From Catenovulum sediminis (GTDB lineage: Bacteria > Pseudomonadota > Gammaproteobacteria > Enterobacterales > Alteromonadaceae): DNA of 64,000 nt. The position numbers and the translations under genes are program-made. This document shows, piece by piece, positions 15,437-24,429 of this stretch. The notes below the pieces were generated by a model. It was not told where the DNA came from. It saw only the letters and a program-made list of their open reading frames with translations, and did not search any database. Location: NCBI RefSeq assembly GCF_040270295.1, contig NZ_JBELOE010000211.1; one strand, written 5' to 3'. How positions within the stretch are numbered: the first letter of the stretch is position 1; each line of letters begins with the position of its first letter.

Positions 15437-16342
15437 TTGCAAGACAAAATTCATCAAGGTTTAGAGTTAGCTAAAAAGCTTCCGCAACAAAGTTTAAGTC
15501 GAGCTTTGCAAGTTCTATTGGTTATTTACATTGCTTGGTTATGTGCTGATTTAACGTGGAAGTTTTTCCCCGTGCCCAAGCCTGCAACGTTAAATATTCA
15601 ATCAACTTCTACCGCTTCTCAATCAACTGTAGTTGCTGATATTCGACGAATTACCAATTTAAATCTTTTTGGTGATTATAACGCAGCACCGGTTATTCAG
15701 CGCCAAGTTGAAGAAGCACCACAAACAACACTGAATTTAAAATTGACGGGCGTTGTGCCAAGCTCTGCGCCCGAATTAGCAGCTGCGATCATCGAAAAAT
15801 CAGGCTCACAAGATGTCTATTCAATTAATGAGAAGATTGATGGTACACGTGCTGTGATCCGTGAAATCTACGCTGATCGTGTGATACTAGAGCAATCTGG
15901 GCGTCGCGAAACTTTAATGCTGGAAGGGCAAGATTACAGTGCATTAGCTGCGCCTGAAACAGAGTCTGTTGGCTTTGATGCACCACAAGTCATAGAAGAA
16001 ACAGAGCAGGCAGCTATCACAGGGGAAGCTAAAGAAGCGATTGAAGAACTAAGAGAAGAAGCATTTAGTGACCCGGGTAAATTAGTGGATTATTTAAAAG
16101 TATCTCCAGTTAGACGCGAAGGTGAACTGGTTGGTTACCGCTTATATCCGGGTAAAGATCCTCAATTATTTCAATCTGTAGGTTTAAATGCAGGTGATAT
16201 TGCCATTGAAATTAACGGTTATGATTTAACCAATTTGTCACAGGCAATGCAGGCAATGGCACAACTTAAAGATGCAGAAGAAGCCAGTATTATGGTTGAG
16301 CGTGACGGCTCTATTCGTCAAATATATATTTCGTTGTATTAA
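15437..16342 (+). CDS. gspC: Type II secretion protein GspC
   Basis: GspC links the inner-membrane platform of the type II secretion system to the GspD secretin. The 301-residue protein has one N-terminal membrane helix (about residues 24-42, VLLVIYIAWLCADL), a periplasmic HR domain (about 70-155, with LKLTGVVPS and AAAIIEKSG) and a C-terminal PDZ domain (about 215-301, with GLNAGDIAIEINGYDL). The HR domain contacts the secretin, and the PDZ domain is implicated in substrate choice. The start is TTG at 15437, with no better ATG that keeps the cytoplasmic tail. It is the first gene of the C-N operon. Confidence 0.93.
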   Translation: MQDKIHQGLELAKKLPQQSLSRALQVLLVIYIAWLCADLTWKFFPVPKPATLNIQSTSTASQSTVVADIRRITNLNLFGDYNAAPVIQRQVEEAPQTTLNLKLTGVVPSSAPELAAAIIEKSGSQDVYSINEKIDGTRAVIREIYADRVILEQSGRRETLMLEGQDYSALAAPETESVGFDAPQVIEETEQAAITGEAKEAIEELREEAFSDPGKLVDYLKVSPVRREGELVGYRLYPGKDPQLFQSVGLNAGDIAIEINGYDLTNLSQAMQAMAQLKDAEEASIMVERDGSIRQIYISLY

Positions 16343-16377
16343 AAATGAACACACATAAAAATACGGAGCAATGGGGC

Positions 16378-18498
16378 ATGAGCATTAAAAAGCGCCCGGC
16401 ACTTTTAAAGCAAATTTCAGCACTGACATTATCGGCCGTAATGGCTTTTTCGGTTCCAGCCAGTTATGCAGCAGAATATTCGCCCAACTTTAAGGGCACG
16501 GATATCAATGAATTTATTAATATTGTCGGTAAAAACCTAAAACGTACGATAATTGTCGACCCTAATGTACGCGGCAAAATAAACGTACGTAGTTACGATT
16601 TATTAAATGAAGAGCAATACTTCCAGTTTTTCTTAAACGTCCTTGAGGTGTACGACTACGCAGTGGTCGAAATGTCGAACGGCGTTTTAAAAGTGATTCG
16701 TGATAAAGATGCGAAAACCTCTGCGATACCTGTAGTCGAAACACAGGAAGCAGGCGATGGCGATGCGATGGTGACGCGCGTTGTTCAGGTTTACAACGTA
16801 TCGGTAAAAGAGTTATCTCCATTGTTACGCCAGCTTAATGACCAAGCAGGTGGTGGTAACGTGGTTCACTATGACCCATCCAATGTCATTATGCTGACCG
16901 GGCGTGCTGCGGTGGTAAACCGTTTGGCGGAAATTATTCGCCGTGTCGATCAAGCAGGTGATCAGGATGTCGAAATAGTAAAACTGGAATTTGCGTCAGC
17001 CAGTGAAATGGTGCGAATTATCGATACACTCACCAAAAATTCAGCGAAAGACAGAACACCGGATAACTTAATTCCAAAAGTTGTTGCGGATGATAGAACA
17101 AATAGCGTCATTGTTAGCGGTGAAGGAAAAGCCCGTCAGCGCACCATTGAAATGATAAAGCGCTTAGACAGTGAATTAGAAACGAACGGCAATACCAAGG
17201 TTTATTACCTTAAATATGCCAAAGCGGAAGATTTAGTCAAAGTTTTACAAGGGGTCAGCTCCAGTATCGCCGAAGAAAAAGGCGGTTCAAACAAAGCGAG
17301 TAGATCGCAGCAGCGAGACGTCAGTATCGACGCACATCCAGATAGTAATGCTTTAGTGATAACCGCAGAACCCGATATGATGCGCTCACTTGAAGCCGTT
17401 ATCCGACAATTAGATATTCGTCGCGCGCAGGTGCAGGTTGAAGCCATTATCGTAGAAGTATTTGAAGGGGATGGGTTTAACTTAGGCGTGCAATGGATCA
17501 GTGACGAAGGTGGTATGGTGCAATTTGGCAACAATACACCGATTGGTGCATTAGCGGTTGGTGCCCAACAAGCCCGAACTCGCTATGGTCAAGATGATAT
17601 TACTTATCGCACAGATGGAGATGGCCAGCCTGTTTATGATCAAAATGGCGAGCGGGTGGTAGCAAGTATTGTCGAGGGGGAAGAAATACTCGGTGATTAC
17701 AGTACATTGGCCAGCTTATTGGGTGGTGTAAATGGGACCCTTGTCGGTGTCGTGAAAAATGGTTGGGGCGCTGTGTTAGAAGCGGTGACAACCGCAACCA
17801 ATTCAAATATTCTGGCAACGCCCAGTCTAACCACCTTAGATAACCAAGAAGCTTCATTTATTGTGGGTCAGGAAGTTCCGACAATTACAGGCGCAACCGC
17901 ATCAAGTACAAACTCTAATCCGTTCCAAACGGTTGAACGTAAAGAAGTGGGTATCAAGCTAAAAGTAACTCCACAAATTAATGAAGGTGATGCCGTCATG
18001 CTCACCATAGAGCAAGAGGTATCAAGCGTTGCCGGTGCAACCGGAATTGATGTTAGTTTCAACAAACGTGAAATTAAAACAACCGTAATGGCTGATGATG
18101 GTGGCACTATTGTTTTAGGTGGTTTGATTGATGAAGACATTCAAGAAAGTGTTTCTAAAGTACCTTTGTTAGGAGACATTCCAATTATTGGTAATTTGTT
18201 CAAATCAACCAGTAATACTAAACGCAAACGCAATTTAATGGTCTTTATCCGACCGACGATTATTCGTGACGGTTTAAGTCAAAATAAAGTGAGCCACAGA
18301 AAATATAACTTCATGCGCGCACAACAATTAAAGCGCCGTGCTGAAGGTAATTTCCTTTCTTACAGTGATGATATTTCTGCTTTACCTAAGTGGGATGAAG
18401 CCATGGCGTTACCGCCTTCATTTGAAGAATATTTAATTGAAAAAGGCGCTTTAGATAAGTATTTACAACAAGATAAAAATAAAGCGGCGGAAGAATAA
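16378..18498 (+). CDS. gspD: Type II secretion secretin GspD
   Basis: GspD forms the outer-membrane channel of the type II secretion system. The N0 domain is present (FKGTDINEFINIVGKNL), then N1-N3 repeats (LKYAKAEDLVKVLQG is one) and the secretin domain with VPLLGDIPIIGNLFKS near the C-terminus. A short S-domain-like tail ends the protein. A signal peptide ends around PASYAAEYS. The frame also has an ATG at 16345, but ATG 16378 has GGAG at 16365-16368 and starts right at the signal peptide, so I prefer it (706 residues). The tail lies next to gspE with no gap. Confidence 0.95.
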   Translation: MSIKKRPALLKQISALTLSAVMAFSVPASYAAEYSPNFKGTDINEFINIVGKNLKRTIIVDPNVRGKINVRSYDLLNEEQYFQFFLNVLEVYDYAVVEMSNGVLKVIRDKDAKTSAIPVVETQEAGDGDAMVTRVVQVYNVSVKELSPLLRQLNDQAGGGNVVHYDPSNVIMLTGRAAVVNRLAEIIRRVDQAGDQDVEIVKLEFASASEMVRIIDTLTKNSAKDRTPDNLIPKVVADDRTNSVIVSGEGKARQRTIEMIKRLDSELETNGNTKVYYLKYAKAEDLVKVLQGVSSSIAEEKGGSNKASRSQQRDVSIDAHPDSNALVITAEPDMMRSLEAVIRQLDIRRAQVQVEAIIVEVFEGDGFNLGVQWISDEGGMVQFGNNTPIGALAVGAQQARTRYGQDDITYRTDGDGQPVYDQNGERVVASIVEGEEILGDYSTLASLLGGVNGTLVGVVKNGWGAVLEAVTTATNSNILATPSLTTLDNQEASFIVGQEVPTITGATASSTNSNPFQTVERKEVGIKLKVTPQINEGDAVMLTIEQEVSSVAGATGIDVSFNKREIKTTVMADDGGTIVLGGLIDEDIQESVSKVPLLGDIPIIGNLFKSTSNTKRKRNLMVFIRPTIIRDGLSQNKVSHRKYNFMRAQQLKRRAEGNFLSYSDDISALPKWDEAMALPPSFEEYLIEKGALDKYLQQDKNKAAEE

Positions 18499-20055
18499 GT
18501 GAGTATGAGCGAAATGGAACAAGCTGTTGTCTCTGATCCGGAGCTTGTTGAATCAACAAATGAGGATGAAGAAGCATTATTGCCGATAGGTGCTTCACGT
18601 TTGCCATTTGGCTTTGCCAATCGTCATGGGATCTTGTTAGAAAAAGAAGATGAAAAGTGGTTTGCCATTTGTCGGCATGATGTGAGCAGCCAGACTTTGT
18701 TAGAAGTGCGACGTTTTTTAAATCACCCGTTTACAATTGAGAGCGTTGACAACGATGCGTTTGAACTGCGCTTAACGACTGCGTATCAGCGTGATTCGTC
18801 GGAAGCGCGTCAATTAATGGAAGATATAGGCAACGAAGCCGATTTGTTTTCATTAGTCGATGAACTGCCGGAAACAGAAGATTTATTAGAAAACGAAGAC
18901 GATGCGCCTATCATCAAATTAATCAATGCGATGTTAAGTGAAGCCATTAAAGAAGGCGCGTCAGATATTCATATCGAAACGTTCGAAAAAGATCTAAAAG
19001 TACGTTTTCGGGTTGACGGTATATTGCGTGAAGTTTTAAAACCCAATCGTAAACTGGCATCTGTTTTAATTTCCCGTATTAAAGTAATGGCTAAATTAGA
19101 CATTGCCGAAAAGCGAGTGCCGCAAGATGGTCGAATTTCACTTAAAATAGCGGGCCGCGCAGTTGATGTGCGGGTCAGTACCATGCCATCGAGCCACGGT
19201 GAGCGTGCCGTACTGCGTTTATTAGACAAAAATAACGCACGCCTAAACTTAAAAGACTTAGGCATGACCAAAGATAACCGAGATAAATTCAGTGATTTGA
19301 TACACAAGCCGCACGGTATCATCTTGGTTACCGGCCCAACAGGCTCTGGTAAATCAACCACTTTGTATGCTGGATTGTCGGAACTCAATTCAGATGACAG
19401 AAATATTTTAACGGTAGAAGACCCAATAGAATATGCTTTAGAAGGTATAGGACAAACGCAAGTTAATACCAAAGTTGATATGACATTTGCTCGGGGATTA
19501 CGCGCAATTTTACGTCAAGATCCAGATGTTGTGATGGTCGGGGAAATTCGGGATTTAGAAACCGCACATATTGCAGTGCAAGCCAGTTTAACCGGTCACC
19601 TCGTGATGTCGACGCTACACACCAATACTGCAGCAGGTGCCATCACTCGACTGGAAGATATGGGGGTTGAGCCCTTCTTATTATCCTCATCATTACTCGG
19701 GGTTTTGGCACAAAGACTGGTGCGTACTTTGTGCCCGCATTGCAAACACCCGCATGCGCCAGATGCTCGAGAGTGTGAAATACTTGGGTTGGAAAATAGC
19801 CAAGGAACGACAATCTATCGTCCGTCCGGTTGCAGCGAGTGTAATGCGACCGGTTATAAAGGGCGTTCCGGGATACACGAATTACTGACTGTAACTGAAG
19901 AAATTCGTGAAATGATCCACAATGGTGACGGTGAACAAGCCATTGAAAAGCTGGTGCGTCAATCTACGCCAAGTATCCGACAGGATGGTTGCAGTAAGGT
20001 ATTAGCCGGTATTACCTCACTGGAAGAAGTTATTCGCGTAACCCGAGAGGATTAA
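18499..20055 (+). CDS. gspE: Type II secretion ATPase GspE
   Basis: GspE is the cytoplasmic hexameric ATPase that powers pseudopilus assembly. The 518-residue protein has the N-terminal GspL-binding domain, Walker A GPTGSGKS at residues 279-286, an Asp box, Walker B region DVVMVGEIRD, and a His box LTGHLVMSTLHTN. It carries the four-cysteine zinc site typical of GspE, CPHC near 412 and CSEC near 445. The GTG start directly follows the gspD stop, and an ATG two codons later is an alternative. Confidence 0.96.
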   Translation: MSMSEMEQAVVSDPELVESTNEDEEALLPIGASRLPFGFANRHGILLEKEDEKWFAICRHDVSSQTLLEVRRFLNHPFTIESVDNDAFELRLTTAYQRDSSEARQLMEDIGNEADLFSLVDELPETEDLLENEDDAPIIKLINAMLSEAIKEGASDIHIETFEKDLKVRFRVDGILREVLKPNRKLASVLISRIKVMAKLDIAEKRVPQDGRISLKIAGRAVDVRVSTMPSSHGERAVLRLLDKNNARLNLKDLGMTKDNRDKFSDLIHKPHGIILVTGPTGSGKSTTLYAGLSELNSDDRNILTVEDPIEYALEGIGQTQVNTKVDMTFARGLRAILRQDPDVVMVGEIRDLETAHIAVQASLTGHLVMSTLHTNTAAGAITRLEDMGVEPFLLSSSLLGVLAQRLVRTLCPHCKHPHAPDARECEILGLENSQGTTIYRPSGCSECNATGYKGRSGIHELLTVTEEIREMIHNGDGEQAIEKLVRQSTPSIRQDGCSKVLAGITSLEEVIRVTRED

Positions 20056-20060
20056 TCTAA

Positions 20061-21287
20061 ATGGCAGCGTTTGAATACAAAGCCTTAGATAATAAAGGGC
20101 GGAACAAAAAAGGTGTCATCGAAGCCGATACAGCCAGAGCAGCTAGACAAGCATTACGTGAAAAAGGCTTGATACCGGTCGATGTACAAACAGCCAGTTC
20201 ACAAGAAAAACAATCAGCATCGGGTAAACAAGAATTTTTTTCGTTGCAGGGGAAAATATCAGCTTCTGATTTAGCCTTGTTAACCCGTCAATTATCGACC
20301 TTAGTCGCTTCTGGTTTACCGATTGAAGAAGCCTTGTTGGCAGTCGCTCAACAAACCGAAAAACCGCGCATAGAACGTATGGTGATGGCGGTTCGTTCTA
20401 AAGTAACAGAAGGGTATAATTTGGCCGATAGCATGGCCGAATATCCGCATATATTCGACAACCTGTTTTGTGCCATGGTGGCTGCCGGTGAGAAGTCTGG
20501 ACATTTAGATACGGTGTTAGAGCGTTTGGCGGATTACACAGAGCAGCGTCAAGTCACTAAGTCAAAAATTCAGCAAGCGTCTATTTACCCAATTATGTTG
20601 ATGGTTGTGGCATTTTCAGTGGTGTACTTCTTGCTAACGTCAGTCGTGCCAAAAATCGTTGCGCAATTTGACCGTCTAGGCGGCGAGTTGCCAGCGAGTA
20701 CCCGGTTTATGATAACCGTCAGTGATTTTTTAAGTGCTTATGGGTTATCAGTCATTGTATTTATTATGCTATCGGCTGTCATTTTTCAGCGCGCCATTCA
20801 AAAGCCCAAAATTCGATTTAAATATCATGCTTTATTGTTGCGGATGCCAATGATAGGTAAAGTTGCGCGCGGTTTAAACACAGCTCGTTTTGCGCGGACA
20901 CTCAGTATTCTAACGGCCAGTGCTGTACCTTTGTTAGAGAGCATGAAAATATCAGCGGAAGTTTTATCGAATGATATGATAAAACATTCGATACATGATG
21001 CTCGGCTAAGAGTTAGAGAGGGGAGTAGTTTGCGCGCCTCTTTAGAGCAAACAAAGTTGTTTCCACCCATGATGCTACATATGATAGCCAGTGGTGAAAA
21101 AAGTGGTGAGTTAGAAAGCATGTTGTCACGGGCAGCCGACAACCAAGACAGAGAGTTTGAATCTTTGGTGAATATTACACTCAGTGTAATTGGCCCAGCG
21201 ATGGTGCTAAGTATGGCGGCTGTCGTCTTTTTTATCGTTATTTCAATATTACAGCCAATAATGGCATTAAATTCAATGGTAGGTTAA
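20061..21287 (+). CDS. gspF: Type II secretion inner-membrane platform protein GspF
   Basis: GspF is the polytopic core of the inner-membrane platform and lies above the GspE ATPase. The 408-residue protein has the two related cytoplasmic T2SSF domains (about residues 75-195 and 275-395), with LLTRQLSTLVASGLPIEEAL and FARTLSILTASAVPLLESM as the repeated signatures. Three membrane segments are visible. The gene follows gspE after five bases and precedes gspG after two. Confidence 0.95.
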   Translation: MAAFEYKALDNKGRNKKGVIEADTARAARQALREKGLIPVDVQTASSQEKQSASGKQEFFSLQGKISASDLALLTRQLSTLVASGLPIEEALLAVAQQTEKPRIERMVMAVRSKVTEGYNLADSMAEYPHIFDNLFCAMVAAGEKSGHLDTVLERLADYTEQRQVTKSKIQQASIYPIMLMVVAFSVVYFLLTSVVPKIVAQFDRLGGELPASTRFMITVSDFLSAYGLSVIVFIMLSAVIFQRAIQKPKIRFKYHALLLRMPMIGKVARGLNTARFARTLSILTASAVPLLESMKISAEVLSNDMIKHSIHDARLRVREGSSLRASLEQTKLFPPMMLHMIASGEKSGELESMLSRAADNQDREFESLVNITLSVIGPAMVLSMAAVVFFIVISILQPIMALNSMVG

Positions 21288-21289
21288 TC

Positions 21290-21724
21290 ATGAATAGTAA
21301 ACATCAACAACGCGGTTTTACCATTTTAGAAATTATGGTTGTGTTGGTTATCATAGGTATTTTAGCCGGCATGATCGCACCAAACTTTATCGGTGAAAGT
21401 GACAAAGCTAAAGTTAAAAAAGCAGCAACAGATATTGTGACTTTAGAGCAAGCATTAGATATGTATAAGTTAAACAATCATACATACCCTACAACAGAAC
21501 AAGGTTTAGACGCCTTAGTCAATGAGCCGACCATTGACCCTGCACCACGCAACTACCCAGACGGCGGATATATCCGTCGCTTACCAGAAGATCCGTGGGG
21601 CAATGAATATCAACTGATGAGTCCAGGTGAATATGGCAAAATCGATGTTTTTTCAGTTGGACCCGATGGTCAGGCCGATACGGAAGACGACATCGGGAAC
21701 TGGAACGTGAACGATTTCCTATAA
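21290..21724 (+). CDS. gspG: Major pseudopilin GspG
   Basis: GspG is the main subunit of the periplasmic pseudopilus. The 144-residue precursor has a short basic leader and the prepilin site G9/F10 with Glu at +5 (RGFTILEIMVVLVIIG), which is processed and methylated by the prepilin peptidase GspO. No gspO gene is in the window. The C-terminal half has the standard GspG calcium-loop region, with DPWGNEYQ and SVGPDGQADTEDDIGNW. Length and sequence are typical. Confidence 0.97.
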   Translation: MNSKHQQRGFTILEIMVVLVIIGILAGMIAPNFIGESDKAKVKKAATDIVTLEQALDMYKLNNHTYPTTEQGLDALVNEPTIDPAPRNYPDGGYIRRLPEDPWGNEYQLMSPGEYGKIDVFSVGPDGQADTEDDIGNWNVNDFL

Positions 21725-21728
21725 TCGT

Positions 21729-22334
21729 ATGAGGTCTCAGTACACACTAAATAAGCGTAAACAAACCGGCTTCACTTTATTAGAGGTGATGCTGGTTATG
21801 GTACTTATGGCTGTGATACTGAGTAGTGTCAGTTTGTCTTTTGATATTCGTAGTGATTATGACAAAACAAAAGATGAAGCAAAGCGATTTCAGGCCGCTT
21901 TTCAACTGGCAGCCGATTTTGGTTTATTGAATAATTTACAACTGGGTTTGCTGGTCGAAAAAACAAGCTATCAGTTTTTAGTCTTTAATGGGGAGCAGTG
22001 GCAAGCAATTGAAGAAGACAAGGTGTTTTCCACTTATGAACTGCCTGAGTATTTTGAGTTAACTTTAACACAAGGCGAAATGGCTTGGTTAGACGATTAT
22101 CAAGAAGAAGAAGGACTTTTTAATCAAGCTGATGAAGAGGACGAAGACGATAAAAAGAAAAAATTGATTCCTCAGGTGTATCTATTCTCAAGCGGTGAGA
22201 TTACGCCATTTTCGTTGCAAATCAGTTACGAAGTTCCTTTTTCAGGTGAAGACAATATTATTTTTGAGGTCACCGGTGAAGATACTACGCCACTAAAAGT
22301 GGTCGATCCAAGAGCCCCAGATGAAACGATTTAA
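21729..22334 (+). CDS. gspH: Minor pseudopilin GspH
   Basis: GspH is a minor pseudopilin at the pseudopilus tip. The 201-residue protein has the prepilin signal TGFTLLEVMLVMVLMA. Its C-terminal part contains a very acidic loop, EEDEDDKKKK near residues 137-146, which looks like a lineage-specific insertion. The stop overlaps the gspI ATG by 14 bases, which implies translational coupling. Confidence 0.9.
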   Translation: MRSQYTLNKRKQTGFTLLEVMLVMVLMAVILSSVSLSFDIRSDYDKTKDEAKRFQAAFQLAADFGLLNNLQLGLLVEKTSYQFLVFNGEQWQAIEEDKVFSTYELPEYFELTLTQGEMAWLDDYQEEEGLFNQADEEDEDDKKKKLIPQVYLFSSGEITPFSLQISYEVPFSGEDNIIFEVTGEDTTPLKVVDPRAPDETI

Positions 22335-22710
22335 ATCAATAAACAGGCAAATTTCAGGTTTTACAATTCTGGAAGTGATTGTCGCAATGGCAATACTAGC
22401 AACAGCTGGGGTCGCTGTCGTGCAATCTGCCTCTGTACACATCAATAATCAAACTCGATTGCAGCAACATATGTTTGCTGGTTGGGTTGCTTCAAATCGT
22501 CTAAATGAATTATTGATAGAAAAAAAATGGCCTGTAGAAAAAGGCAAAAAAGGTGAAATGGAGTTGGCCGGGCAAGAGTGGTTTTGGCAACAAAAAGTGT
22601 TAAAAACAGCATTTGGTGAAGATTTGGTTGCGGTAAAAATTGAAGTGTTTAGCGACGCTAATTATGAAAACTACATCACCGAACAAATAACCTATTTGAG
22701 TAAACCCTGA
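22321..22710 (+). CDS. gspI: Minor pseudopilin GspI
   Basis: GspI nucleates the tip complex with GspJ and GspK. The 129-residue precursor has the signal SGFTILEVIVAMAILATAG and the short beta-rich C-terminal domain of the family, which includes GQEWFWQQKV and AVKIEVFSD. It overlaps gspH at its start and gspJ by one base at its end. Confidence 0.93.
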   Translation: MKRFKSINRQISGFTILEVIVAMAILATAGVAVVQSASVHINNQTRLQQHMFAGWVASNRLNELLIEKKWPVEKGKKGEMELAGQEWFWQQKVLKTAFGEDLVAVKIEVFSDANYENYITEQITYLSKP

Positions 22711-23336
22711 TGATTAATTTGGTTAAGCGCAATAGCGGTTTTACTCTGATTGAAATGCTACTGGCCGTTACCATTTTCGCTTTACTTGGTGTAGCTGGTT
22801 TTAGCATTTTGTCTAATACCGTAAAAAGTAACGATATTTCTTTGGCCCATGGGGAAAAAGTGGCAGGCTTGCAACGTGCAATGATAGTAATTGAACGAGA
22901 TTTGATGCAATTAGCGCAGCGTACTGTGCGCGTTCAGGGCGAGCAAAAACCACAACCTTTTTATTTATCACATGGTGAATTTATTTTAGACAGTGAATCT
23001 CAAGTTTTGGCATTTCGCCGTGTTGGATGGACAAACCCTTTAAATATATTGCCTCGTAGTGAAGTGCAATCAGTTGCTTATCGCATAGTTGATGAAAATC
23101 TAGAACGCTTACAGTTTACCTTTCCAGATCCAGTACAAGGCACAGAGCCAAAAGTGCGCGTGTTGCTAGAAGGGGTCGAGCAGATTGAATTTGAATTTTA
23201 CAATACGAGTGAAAAAAAGTGGCTGGATAAATGGACAGAGCAAGGCTTACCTGATGGTATTTCCATACTCTTGAAAACCAAAGAGTATGGTGAAATAAAA
23301 CGTATATTTTCTGTGTCGGCTCAGGTGCAATCGTGA
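22710..23336 (+). CDS. gspJ: Minor pseudopilin GspJ
   Basis: GspJ is a tip pseudopilin. The 208-residue protein has the prepilin site SGFTLIEMLLAVTIFALLG and the conserved RAMIVIERDLMQLAQRTVR segment. AFRRVGWTNP is another family mark. The start overlaps the gspI stop by one base, and the stop overlaps the GTG of gspK. Confidence 0.94.
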   Translation: MINLVKRNSGFTLIEMLLAVTIFALLGVAGFSILSNTVKSNDISLAHGEKVAGLQRAMIVIERDLMQLAQRTVRVQGEQKPQPFYLSHGEFILDSESQVLAFRRVGWTNPLNILPRSEVQSVAYRIVDENLERLQFTFPDPVQGTEPKVRVLLEGVEQIEFEFYNTSEKKWLDKWTEQGLPDGISILLKTKEYGEIKRIFSVSAQVQS

Positions 23337-24427
23337 AAAAAGTGAAAGGTGTAGCTTTAATCACAGTGTTGTTAATTGTCGCTTTGGTAACGATTATCGC
23401 TGCAGAAATGGCTGTGCGATTGCAAATGCAAATAAAGCGTGTGGATAATATTGGCGCAAACCAACAAGCTTATTGGTTTGCGATAGGCGGCGAGTCACTG
23501 GCTCGCTTGGCATTAACTGAAGCTTACCAAGAAAATAGTGGGCGTTTAGATTTAAGCCAACCTTGGGCTGTAGAGGAGATGACTTATCCGCTCGAAAACG
23601 GAGCATCTCTAACAGGCTCAATTAAGGATTTAAGATCCTGTTATAACATTAATGCAGTAACAAAGGTTGCCGCTAGACAAAATCAACAAACAAGCGACGG
23701 GCAAAATAACAACCAGAATAGCTCGAGCAACCGCACTAACAACAACGCAGACAACAATAATTCAAATAGCAATAATTCAAATAACAATGTGCTCGATCCT
23801 AAATCAGAAGAGCAATTTCAACATTTACTTGAACTTGCAGGGATAGACAATTATGAAGCTGAAGCAATCAGAGACAGCGTCGCCGATTGGTTAGATGAAG
23901 ATATGCAAACCCGCAGTTACGGCGCAGAAGATTACATCTATGAAGCGAAAGAATTTGCCTATTTACCGGCCAACAGCTGGTTTGTCGATAAATCAGAATT
24001 AAAATTGATACAGGGCTTTGATACCGTACCGGAAGGGGCGCAAAATCTAGATAAAATTTTGCCGCACATTTGTGTCATACCCAATGTTAACGATAGCATC
24101 GTGAATGTGAATACCATTCAAGAAGATAATGCTGTTGTACTGTCTGCCTTATTTAATAATAAACTGACCGTTGAAAATGCTAAAAGAGTCATTGAAGCAC
24201 GCCCGGATGATGGCTTTAAAGATATTGAAGAGTTTTGGGCACTGCCTGAAATCAAGGCGGTTGGGAATGTTTCTAATCATTTAAAAAGTCAGTTTGATGT
24301 AACCAGCGAGTATTTTCTTTTACAAACAAAAACCGAATATAATCAGAGCTGGATTAATTTAACATCACTCATTGCACTAGATGCGCAGGGTAAATTTTCA
24401 GTGATTGCCCGCAAAATTGGAGTTTAA
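23333..24427 (+). CDS. gspK: Tip pseudopilin GspK with an Asn-rich insertion
   Basis: GspK caps the pseudopilus. It lacks Glu5 in many species, and here the start GVALITVLLIVALVT likewise has no Glu at that place. The 364-residue protein has the SAM-like helical domains with VADWLDEDMQ and VNTIQEDNAVVLSALF. Between them, at residues about 116-152, is a low-complexity run of Asn, Ser and Gln that is not typical of the family. The GTG start overlaps the gspJ stop. Confidence 0.93.
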   Translation: MKKVKGVALITVLLIVALVTIIAAEMAVRLQMQIKRVDNIGANQQAYWFAIGGESLARLALTEAYQENSGRLDLSQPWAVEEMTYPLENGASLTGSIKDLRSCYNINAVTKVAARQNQQTSDGQNNNQNSSSNRTNNNADNNNSNSNNSNNNVLDPKSEEQFQHLLELAGIDNYEAEAIRDSVADWLDEDMQTRSYGAEDYIYEAKEFAYLPANSWFVDKSELKLIQGFDTVPEGAQNLDKILPHICVIPNVNDSIVNVNTIQEDNAVVLSALFNNKLTVENAKRVIEARPDDGFKDIEEFWALPEIKAVGNVSNHLKSQFDVTSEYFLLQTKTEYNQSWINLTSLIALDAQGKFSVIARKIGV

Positions 24428-24429
24428 TT

